Assembly (NCBI GenBank): GCA_036873135.1
Contig: JAPTYO010000026.1
Location: 3,824,001 to 3,888,000, forward strand
Reading direction: 5' to 3'
Length of the DNA stretch: 64,000 bases
Source: Clarkia xantiana subsp. parviflora
Lineage: Eukaryota; Streptophyta; Magnoliopsida; Myrtales; Onagraceae
Below are positions 1 to 9,525 of the stretch, piece by piece (the stretch's first letter is position 1; each line of letters begins with the position of its first letter). A model generated the notes under the pieces. That model had not been told where the DNA came from. It did no database searches and saw only the letters and a program-made list of their open reading frames with translations. Both the position numbers and the translations under genes were made by a program.

Positions 1-1
1 T

Positions 2-409
2 TCCTCCGATATTCTTTTCATGGACGCTCTGGAAGCCATGGGAAAGACGAAGAAGGACCTCACACAGGTGGACTTCCCGATGGTGGGATTCTCTGGTACC
101 ACCTCTTACCCGCAGGGAATGATTACCTTACCGGTGGAGTTTGGTAGTGGCTGGAAGATGGAGAAGCGAAACGTAGATTTCGTTGTCGTGGAGTCTGCGG
201 GGGCATACAACGTCATTATCGGGAGGACCACTATCAACCCTCTTATGGCAGTCGCCTCGACGGTCCACCAGAAGATGAAGTTCCCGACTGACAATGGGGT
301 TGGAGGGGTCAAGGGTGACCAAGTGGCATCACGAAAATGCTACGTTAACGCCACCCGACGGAGAAGGAGGGAGGCCATGACTGTCCTTCTGACTGATGCC
401 GCTCCTTGA
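2..409 (+). pseudogene. Protease C-terminal part of element A polyprotein
   Basis: The frame is open from the window edge and carries the post-active-site half of a retropepsin-like aspartic protease. The catalytic Asp-Gly-Gly seen in D and K lies just left of the window. The frame ends at a TGA at 407-409 where element D has CGA, a C-to-T change at a CpG. Beyond the stop the same frame continues into the linker before reverse transcriptase. The protease would release gag and pol products inside the virus-like particle in an active element. Confidence 0.85.
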
Positions 410-1860
410 GAGGAGTATGGGCGTCCCGCCCCCATGGAGGATTTGAAGGAAGTTGAGATCGATGGGCCTCAGAGGAAGGTGAAGATCGGGTCTGCTCTGT
501 CGGAGGAAAGAGCCAAAGAGTTGATCGAGCTCCTGAAGGAGTTTAAGGAGCTGTTTGCCTGGTCCCCGAGTGATATGCCAGGAATCAGCCCCGACGTGAT
601 AGTGCACGAGTTGAAGATAGACCCCGCGATCAAGCCTATCGCGCAGAGAAGACGTCCGATGGGCGCGGACAAGAGGATCGCGATCCAGCAAGAGGTGGGC
701 AGACTGCTCGATGCTGGATTCATCAAGGAGCTCCGATTCCAGACTTGGGTGGCTAACCCAGTCCTGGTACGAAAGAGTAATGGGAAGTGGCGGATGTGTG
801 TCGATTTCCGTGACTTGAACAAAGCCTGCCCGAAGGACTGCTACCCGCTTCCGAGGATTGACCAGCTGGTGGATGCCACATCGGGACATGAGCTGCTGAG
901 CTTCATGGATGCCTATTCCGGGTACAACCAGATCAAGATGGCGAAGGAGGATGCCCCCCATACGGCTTTCTATGCCGACAGTGACGTCTACCATTACGAC
1001 GTGATGCCCTTCGGATTGATCAAATGCCGGAGCAACTTACCAGCGAATGGTGAACAAGTTTTTCGGAGACATGTTGGGGAAAACCATGGAGGCGTATGTG
1101 GATGACATGCTGGTGAAGTCCCGACAGGCAGGAGACCATGTCCAAGAACCTGGCGGCAGCATTTGAGCGGATGAAGTTCCAACAGGTTCGGCTGAACCCC
1201 GACAAATGTGCTTTCGGGGTGAACTCGGGGAAGTTCCTAGGGTTCATGGTGAGCCAGAGAGGAATCGAGGTGAACCCTGAGAAGCTGCGAGCAATCGAGG
1301 AGATGCAGTCCCCGAAGACTCATCGGGAGGTCCAGGTGCTGAATGGCCGGTTGGCCGCGATGAATCGCTTCTTATCCAAGGCGAGTGACCGAGCTATGCC
1401 ATTTTTTGATGTGCTGAGGGCCCACAAGAAGTTCGAATGGACCGACAAGTGCGAGGAGGCGTTCCAGGCACTCAAGCAGCACCTTCGTACCCTCCCGCCG
1501 TTGGCGAAACCATTTCCAGGCGAGCCGCTTTATCTCTATTTGGCTGTTTCTGAAGTTGCTGTTAGTTCTGTTTTGATTAAGATTGTCAAGGGCAACCAAG
1601 TGCCTGTCTATTATGTAAGCAAGGCGTTTGCCAAGTCTGAAATAAACTATCCCGCTATTGAGAAGTATCTCTTTGCGTTGATTATTGCCGCTCGAAAACT
1701 ACGACCTTACTTCCATGCCCATGAAGTCACGGTATTGACTAATCAGCCCTTGAAGCAATTTTTGAACCGACCGGAGGCGTCGGGAAGATTGGTGAAATGG
1801 GCTATCGAGCTGACGGAGTTCCGTATTCATTTCGCTCCGAGAACCGCTATTAAGGGCTAG
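410..1860 (+). pseudogene. Reverse transcriptase and RNase H of element A, broken
   Basis: This stretch follows the protease stop and encodes the RT palm and fingers and the first RNase H. The FMDAYSGYNQI motif is near 905-935 and the catalytic YVDD at 1095-1106. The protein is spread over three frames. Comparison with D shows an extra A near 1021-1023, shifting frame 2 to frame 3, and an extra G near 1146, shifting to frame 1. A TAG at 1858-1860 stands where D has CAG. RT copies the genomic RNA and RNase H removes the template. With these breaks no full product can be made. Confidence 0.88.
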
Positions 1861-3720
1861 GCATTGGCAGATTTGATAGCTGAATCTACGGCACCCGATC
1901 TGGAAGTAACGGGTCCCGCAGAGGGGTCAACCATGGAAGAAGTCCCGACAACAGAACAACAGCCAGAACAGCCAAATGAGGAGAACACCTGGGAGATGTA
2001 CACTGATGGTTCATCGAGTGTTGAAGGCTCGGGGGCAAGATTCGTATTGATACCGCCCGGTGGAGGCGAGCCCCTGCGATATGCCTTGGCGTTAACGTTC
2101 AAAGCCACCAATAACGAAGCGGAGTACGAGGATCTCATCACAGGCCTTAAGATTGCCAAGGGTACAGGGGTCGACCATTTAAAAGTAAAATGCGATGCTA
2201 GCTTGGTTGTAAATCAAGTCCAGGGGAACTATGAAGCCAAGAGCCCGACAATGAAGAAGTATTTGCACGAGGTGCAGACTTTGAAAGGAAGCTTCAAAAG
2301 CTTTGATATCGAGGCGATCCCAAGGGAAGAAAACACGGAAGCAGATGCCTTAAGCAAGTTCGCTTTAGGAGTGGCCCCCGAGGAGAATCGGAAGGTGCAT
2401 TTCCTAGAAAAGATGATTCTCTCAAACATTGATCCGGTGGAGGTCTGTGCTATTGAGACAGGATCGGAGGGAGAAGAGAAGCCCACTTGGATGACCCCGA
2501 TGGTCACATACCTGACTACGGGGGTACTCCCCGACGACAAAGTGGCAGCTGTCAGGTTGCGTCGGATTGCGGACAACTACGCGATGGTGGACGACCAATT
2601 ATACAAAAAAGGGTACGTAAAGCCTTTCTTAAAATGCGTAGCAGAACCTGACACGAATCGGATCCTGAGGGAGCTACACGAGGGAATCGCGGCCTGTCAT
2701 GAAGGGGCCCGATCTCTAGTGAGGAAGGCATTGAACTTAGGCTACTATTGGCCCACGATGAACAAGGAGGCGACCGCGATGGTCCGATCCTGCGATGCAT
2801 GCCAGAGGTACGCTCCAAATATCGTGGCTCCCGCCGCGGACCTAATGCCCATCAGGAGTGCATGGCCCTTCGCGCAATGGGGAATTGATTTGGTGGGACC
2901 TCTTCCCCAAGCGAAAGGTCAGTGCAAGTATTTGCTCGTGGCCATCGACTACTTCTCAAAGTGGATAGAGGCTAAAGCATTGGCTAGAACGACGGGGCAG
3001 CAGATCCTCAAGTTCCTTCAAACTCAGATCGTATCCCGGTACGGGGTTCCTCGAGTGTTGATCAGTGACAACGGCCCTCCGTTCAATGGGGCTCAGTTGA
3101 AGGAGTACCTGGAAGAATTAAACATTGAGCATCGGACCGCTTCAGTCCGTCACGCTCAGACCAATGGCCAGGTAGAATCAGCCAACAAGATCGTGATGGA
3201 TGGCTTGAAGAAGAGAGTCTATGCCTTGCAAGGTCATTGGCTGGATGAGCTCGAGAACGTGCTGTGGGCTGTGAGAACAACACCCAAGCAATCAACAGGA
3301 GAAACTCCGTTTGGCCTGGTCTATGGCACGGAGGCAGTCGCTCCCGTGGAAATAGCAGTGGCGTCCCATCGCGCGAAATATTACGAGCCTCTGACAAACG
3401 AGGAAATGAGACGTCTAGACTTAGACTTGCTCGAGGAAAAAAGATGGAAGGCTGATGAAGTCCAGGCCCGAATGCGTCTGGCAACAGCCCGATATTACAA
3501 TCGACTTGTCAGGTCCCGACAATTCTTCGTGGGAGAACTTGTCTGGCGAAGGAACGAGTTCGTTCATCAAGATCGGATCAACAAATTATCGCCAAAATGG
3601 GAGGGACCTTACAAGATCGTAGGGATGCCAGCACCCAATGCATACAGGCTAGAGGACCTTGATGGCAAGACGTTGAAGCATTCCTTCAGTGGCGAACACT
3701 TGAAGAAGTATCATGTTTGA
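1861..3720 (+). pseudogene. Second (archaeal-type) RNase H and integrase of element A
   Basis: An unbroken 620-codon stretch. It begins with an acidic linker, then the second RNase H (YTDGSS near 2000, NEAEYE near 2115, KCDASL near 2190). Next comes integrase, with an H-H-C-C zinc-binding part near 2670-2805 and the catalytic triad at Asp 2887, Asp 3067 and Glu 3175. The Asp-to-Glu spacing of 35 residues is the integrase signature. The second RNase H is a known Tat-lineage feature. It is intact here but cut off from upstream pol by the stop at 1858, and there is no 3' LTR, so I treat it as non-functional. Confidence 0.88.
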
Positions 3721-3879
3721 TATTAAGCCGCCGTGAAGGGCGCAAATTGTCTATCAATAAGATCCGATGTAAGCCTGTTTTGAGTTATTTATCAATAAAA
3801 GAAGTTGCTTCCGATCAAATTGCTTTTAGATTTATTCTAACTGTTAGTAAGACGTCCTGAAGGACGCGACAAAAGCCTT

Positions 3880-4125
3880 CCGAGGTATGCGTAAGTCGTC
3901 TATATGATGCGGCCAAAAGCCTTAACGGGTATGGACAAAAGCCCTACGGGGTACACGTAAGTCGTCTATATGATGCAACCAAAAGCCTAGGTACGAAAAG
4001 GCCCTGATGGGTCCGCGTAAGTCGTCTATATGATGCGGCCAAAAGCCTTAGCGGGTACGAAAAAGCCTTAACAGGTCCGCGTAAGTCGTCTATATGATGC
4101 GGCAAAAAGCCTTAAAGGGTACGAT
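3880..4125 (+). repeat. 64-bp tandem repeats after integrase (element A)
   Basis: Imperfect units contain GTAAGTCGTCTATATGATGC and AAAAGCCTTAACGGGT. Element D has a cleaner array of the same unit at 53880-54080. Variable 3' tandem repeats are a known property of Tat and Ogre elements. The 155 bases between 3720 and this array show a short spacer with AATAAA at 3794 and no gene. Confidence 0.8.
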
Positions 4126-4188
4126 TAAGCCGTCCGGTAGAGACGCAGTAAAAGCCCTAAGGGGTGTGAAAATGGCCTTGAAAGGCAG

Positions 4189-4355
4189 GGATAAGAAACC
4201 TTAAGTGGTGGAGTCCCGATTTTGGATGAGAAGCCTTAAGTGGTGAAGTCCCGATTGGACGAGAAGCCTTAAGTGGTGAAGTCCCGATTAGATGAGAAGC
4301 CTTAAGTGGCGAAGTCCCGATTGGATGAGAAACCTTAAATGGTAAAGTCCCGTGT
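4189..4355 (+). repeat. 33-bp tandem repeats (element A)
   Basis: About five units of GAGAAGCCTTAAGTGGTGAA followed by GTCCCGATT. The same array is at 54217-54375 in D. It lies between the 3' end of pol and the 3' end of the opposite-strand gene. 4356-4561 is spacer without a gene. Confidence 0.8.
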
Positions 4356-4561
4356 CAAGCGTCGGAAGGACGTATGAAGTCATCTCAAATGGTGCATCGG
4401 AACGTTCTGAGTAACGAGTTTAAAGCCGCTTTAAATAAGTGCAAACAATTATCGAGACCAAAACAGATGAAAAGAAACTACTTATATAAAGGCCAGAAGG
4501 CCAAAGAGGTTCGATACAAAAGATAAAGGGGAAAGACAACAAGGACTAAAAGATGTAAACA

Positions 4562-5167
4562 TTATGCTTGGTCCTTGTTGGAAGATGGATCCTCAGCAGC
4601 ATCGGAGGGGGCAAAGTTCGGAGGGGCCTGGACAGAAGGCTCCGCAGCTGGCGGAGTCAGGTCCACAGCAGCGGCTTCTCCACTCTCTGCGGGGAGGTTG
4701 AAATACTTCTCTGCGACGGGGGCAAGAGTCTCGGACTTCGTGAAGTCAATGGAATCCGCGTAGGCTGTGTAGAGTTCCTCGACAGCATTGTATAACACAT
4801 CCTCCACCTCGGACTTACAGAACTCTATAGCAGCCACCTTGAACTCTTCAGAGTCCCAATACTCCCTGTGGCCCTCTAGGCGGCCCTCCTCGCGGCCCTG
4901 CAGGCGGCCCTCCTCGAGGCCTTGAGCCTTGGCCTCAGCTAGCTTGGCAGAGAACTCAGCCCTCTCCGCCTCAAACTTTGCCTTGGCCTCCGCAAGGAGA
5001 TCCGCGAAGACGTTTTTCTCATGAACGAGCTGCTTCTTCTCCTCCTCATTCCGCTGCTGCTCCACCTGGGCCATCTTCCGCTCTCGACGCATGACAGCCT
5101 CATGGTCGTGGACCTTCTTGAGCAGGTTTGAGGACATATCATCAAGGAGAGCCTTCTCCTTGGCCAT
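4562..5167 (-). pseudogene. C-terminal part of Tat antisense gene (element A)
   Basis: A 201-residue frame on the strand opposite to pol. It is rich in Glu, Lys, Ala and Arg heptads (probable coiled coil, about residues 1-110), then a conserved block with FCKSEVEDVL and EELYTAYADSIDF, and a Pro/Ala-rich acidic tail ending SNKDQA. It aligns throughout with the last exon of the antisense gene of D (55283-54585). The Met at 5167 is an internal residue in D, so this is not a true start. The gene is cut at 5167, where copia DNA begins. Function unknown; antisense genes of this kind are known in Tat elements such as Grande. Confidence 0.8.
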
Positions 5168-8100
5168 AGGTTTTCACCATATGCGTCAGTTGATACCTTT
5201 TACAGGGTCGTAGTAGCTTTTGAAGCCTACTTCTTACCGATGTAAATGTTATCAATTAGTCGTTTCCATAGGAATGCAAACGAAAATTCAGCACAACCAT
5301 TATTCAAACACTTCAATATTAAACACTTACTTTGAAACGATGTGTTCCGTCTTTCGAGGTCCACTTGCGCATAGCACAATTTTACCGAGGTTCCACTCCT
5401 TGGTATAATCGTTTCATTTTTGAATTTAATCTAATTTAATACAATCAGTGTCAAACATGATCATCATTACATTTTATTTCATTCAACGGAGTAATAATAA
5501 TAAAGAAAGAGTTATATCATTCGATCTAGCTACGCAATCGATGGGTTTATTCAGTTCAGTTATCCTGGTTGAGATGACGGAACATGTATTTCATTTCGTC
5601 TCATTTAGCCTCATTTACCTGGCCAAAATTTTGGTTCCAAACCTGTGGGTTTTTATTTTCGTTCGGATCGTTCCCTCTTTATCGGGCCGTTAAATTGATA
5701 AGAAAATTGTGCAAACCTAGCAACAATTACTTTATTCAATAACTCTGAATCTCGAAATAACCAAAATTTAGTAATTGAAACGAACAATGATTGATATGTG
5801 ACAATGGTATAGTTCTTGATTTGAAAGTCGCATATTTAATACATGATCGTCGTGCATATAGTCCAGAACCTTGAGTTGGACACTACATCTTAGTAGATTC
5901 ACAAGTGAATCACGTCAAATGATTTGCGTCCTTATAAAACATTTCCCAGCTTTATACTCATGATATACGAGGCGTACTAGGGACGCACTTTATCAACGAG
6001 GTTTAACCCTCCGTATCATCGTATAGGACCTACTCGGTCCCGTTCTCTTCATGCTATGCCGATCATGGGTGACTTCTTTCGAGTTTAGTATGGTGAGCAG
6101 ATAAGGTTTCCCTTTCACTGATGAGGTCACTGTACTTGATTAGGCTCAAGGTTATTGAGTCCCGTCAACATCAGATAACCATATACATCTTTCCATGTTG
6201 ACCTTTCATTGCGTGGGTCTCGAGCGGCTTTTACACTAGCGTCCATGGAAAGTGAGAAGACCATCACGTTCAACCGAAACGGTTAACTTTTTCATCCTTG
6301 TTCCACCGAGACGGATGCAAATGCATACTAAGCTGCAACATTGCCTGGTTGCAATTGAAGCCTTCTTCAACTCCTTTCTATCAAGGTTGAATGTATCACT
6401 GCTTATGCGCTCAGATCATCAAAGAACCTACTCCCATGCTTGGTGAAACAAATTATTACATTCGTCCCTCATTGTCAAAATCATACAGACAATTATATTC
6501 ATCCGTAGTTGTCCTCTCCACTTTTCGAAATCTTAGCAGAGAGTTCAACACGTACTCCTTTCATTCATCATGATTCACACGATTAAGATTGCGAGGAATA
6601 TCGAATCGCACTTAAATAAACCAATTCATACTAACACATCGATGTTTATGCTAAAATCGGGGAGACAACAACATTTTGAGAAAGAATTGCATACATCAAA
6701 TATCTATTAAGACAGAGTCCGACATATAGTGATTCCTCAGTCATCTAAACCAACCGACCACCAGTAAACCAATGGAAGATGGCTGTGAAAAAGTTCACAC
6801 TATTGTAGTCTTCTATCCAATAGATCAGTCTATTAAAAACGTTGTAAATCGCAAATTACCGGAACGAGAATTTTCAAAATAAGCATTACCGATCTTGGCT
6901 TTCCCAATGCCCTTTTTGTTTTGGAAAAAATCATTCTGATGGATTCACTCATTCATACACAATTCTACAATCCATACAAATTATCATATGCTAGTAACAT
7001 TCATCATTCATACCACATACATGCTTACGCGTCATGCGTCTAATGTTCCGAGGAACTCATGCTTGCATTTATAATTCTACTTCTAAGTAATTATCAAACG
7101 CAACTACATCCTTAAAATTCTAGCATACGTGTCAAACATGTAACATCCACATCAATCATACATATTTGGTGACTGATTTTCGGTTTTAAAAAAAATTTAA
7201 ACATTAGGGGCTGATTTGCAATTTATGCTTATATTCAATCACACAAGCTTCTAGACATGAATCCTAGGCATTTTCAACAATCACGGCATTTCTATTCTAG
7301 TACGCAAACCATATATTTAACCAGGACTCCGCCCACAACATGTAATATCCAGCTAGCTTGACTCAGTCAAGACAACAGTTCTAATCATGCATAAATATAT
7401 ATTGAATAATAAGAAATTGCAATTCAGCCCACCAATTTAACCAGTCCCAAAAATATGTATCTACGAGATCCATCCACATAAACGAAACAAGGCATAAAGG
7501 TTAGCAACCGTATGAGCACTGTGTAGTCCATTTCGAGGTTGAAAAACATTTGGATTTTAAAACTTGACCTCCCTATTTTAATTGACTTGAATTTTGTTTT
7601 GAAAACTCGGTCTGGTTCAGTCAATTTCGGTTCGTTTTGGTATGGTTCGGTCGGAAAATCCGATTCGGTTCGGTTCGGTTTTAAATTTTAAAATCTAGTT
7701 CGGTCTGAACCGGTCCAAAAAAATAGGGTTCGGTTCGGTTCAACACTCAAAACCGGTTCGGTTAGATCCACTTAATTACCCTGGTCCGACCCGACCCGAA
7801 TAGGTCGAACCGATTGAGAAAAAAATTTCTGGTTCGGTTTTATTTCGTCCAGGTTTAACATATTGGATCGGCCCAATAATTAAAATTTAAAAGGTTGAGC
7901 CGAAATGTTTACTTGTGGCCCAAGCAGGTTTTTAAATCCATTAAAAATATTAAACTTAGCCACCAAGTAACATTAATTATATAAAATAATTTACAATATT
8001 AAAATATATATATATTTCGGCACACACAAAAATATATATATATTTATTGCTAAGATTCTATCTTTAAGATTAAATCAATCAACAATATATATATATATAT

Positions 8101-8648
8101 GTGTGTGTGTAAATTTGGCACAATCTATTATATATATATTTTATTTATTGTCAATATCTTATATAGGGAAACAAATAACTAAAAATATATTTTCTCAATC
8201 TTTTAGGTATGTTGATAGTTATATATTTTTATATATTTTAATGTGAATCTATCTTTATGTTCCTAATTATAGATATATTGTTCTCTTAATTAAAACTATT
8301 AAAATATGGTAAACAATATAATTTTATATGGTGGCCGAAATTTATCCCTTAGGTGTATAAAAAATTAAAAATTTTGCCTTGTTAATTCATTAGGGTTTCG
8401 GCCAAACACAAAAATTGGGAACAATTGGTCAACTTTTAAGACCAAATTTTAATAAGATCTACAATCCAACGTTTGATTTTGATAAATATCACCTTTTTCT
8501 TGAAGATCATGAACATCAAATTTTCGGACCCATCATTTAAACCCTAAAATTCGAAACTTTTAAAATTTTCTTTTAAAAAAAATTTCGGTCCGAAAATTTA
8601 AAACTTCCAAGAACATCAATTTATCAAAATCATGAACTCCTAACAAAG

Positions 8649-8660
8649 GCTCTGATACCA
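8649..8660 (-). other. Primer binding site, initiator tRNA-Met
   Basis: On the minus strand TGGTATCAGAGC follows the LTR end after one base. This is the standard plant copia primer site, complementary to the 3' end of initiator tRNA-Met. Confidence 0.95.
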
Positions 8661-8661
8661 C

Positions 8662-9219
8662 TGTTAGATTACGGGGAGTAATCACTATGGAAACACTTAA
8701 ACATAGTACGTGCATGTAATCGAAATTACACATACCTCAACAGTTACCGTAGTCCGAGATCCTTTGTGCAAGGGAGTTATCGATCCACCGGACGGAACCC
8801 GTAGAGGTTCTTATGAAAGAAGCCCTACGTGGTGTTAGCTCCACAGCAAAGCCTCAGATCGATTCTTGACACGGGGACAGATCGTCGGAGAGTTGCTCGA
8901 AGGCAATTTGGCATACCCTTGTTGTAGGTATGGTTCGGCCGAAACTTCAAGGTGTGGGAGGAGGGTTTTCTCTCTAAAACACTCTTGTGTATTAACCCTA
9001 AAATATTCTCTAACACCTCTTATTTATAGGAGGAGTAAAGTGGACAAAAGTCCACTTAACCCCACCTAAATATTTCGGCCGGCCCAAGTTTGGGCCTCCA
9101 ATGTCAATTGGGATTTCGGTCTAGCCCAATTACCCTAATGTGACATTTACCCAAGTTCATTAAGTAAACTATACATATTAAGGGCTACCAATTACGGCAC
9201 CCATCACCATATGCTTACA
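8662..9219 (-). repeat. 5' LTR of copia H
   Basis: 558 bp with TG...CA ends. It is placed by the primer site directly next to it and by similarity to the LTRs of F (35072-35625) and G (30146-30743). A TATA-like TATAAATA is at 9028-9021 on the minus strand. Confidence 0.85.
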
Positions 9220-9492
9220 ATTACGTGATCATGATCATAGATAAGCAAAATTCCAATCCATGCCGACATGTATCTGCGAGATAATTTCATGTGTAAAAAC
9301 GTGCTTAATCATGTATATAAAAATTTCAAAGTATTAAATTCATGATATAGGTGCATAAATTTTTTACATGAATATAAGCATGATAACCTTAGTAAAAATG
9401 CTAAATGTGTCAGTTTTAATCTTGGCCACTAGATTTTTCTATTTCAAATTGAGGGTGGAGATTAGAGGATTTTTAAAAACTCTACACCGTCT

Positions 9493-9501
9493 TATTATAA
9501 A
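9493..9501 (+). promoter_or_regulatory. TATA box of element M antisense gene
   Basis: TATTATAAA lies about 25-30 bp upstream of a leader that matches the leader of the equivalent gene in C. The same position in B carries TATTATAAAAGG (13842). Start of transcription is inferred. Confidence 0.5.
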
Positions 9502-9525
9502 GAGAGAGAAAGGAGATTACCCATT

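Larger units (their letters stand above)
1..5167 (+). mobile_element. Tat-lineage Ty3/gypsy element A, truncated at both ends
   Basis: The order on the plus strand is protease, reverse transcriptase, RNase H, a second RNase H, integrase, tandem repeats, then an opposite-strand coiled-coil gene. The second RNase H, the 3' repeats and the antisense gene are known hallmarks of the plant Tat group (Tat/Ogre/Retand/Grande). The left part lies outside the window. The right part ends abruptly at 5167 inside the antisense gene, where copia sequence begins, so the 3' LTR is missing. The copy closely resembles element D (47200-58620), which lets its breaks be read: two stop codons and two single-base insertions. 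It is a dead, partial copy. Confidence 0.9.
5168..9219 (-). mobile_element. Ty1/copia element H, 3'-truncated
   Basis: On the minus strand this holds a 5' LTR (9219-8662), a tRNA-Met primer site and a long AT-rich leader, then ends at 5168 against element A. The leader matches those of copies G, F and J; shared landmarks include GATCTTGGCTTTCCC near 6891 and the CGATGTGTTCCGTCT block near 5338. I see no gag, protease, integrase or RT frame in 5168-8648. Pieces of tandem CGGTTCGGTT near 7660-7790 and TA repeats near 7990-8110 are the only low-complexity features. It is dead and 3'-less. Confidence 0.8.

Noticed and set aside
20..409. Met at position 20 as a true start of a small gene
   Set aside because: The frame is open to the window edge and homologues in D and K continue upstream; it is internal to the polyprotein.
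329..994. Long minus-strand frame opposite to element A RT (and the similar one at 50246-51088)
   Set aside because: Shadow of the pol codons on the other strand. It matches no family I know and appears wherever this pol DNA occurs.
8649..8660. Fragment of a tRNA gene
   Set aside because: Only 12 bases complementary to tRNA-Met at an LTR edge; this is the primer site, and no cloverleaf is present.
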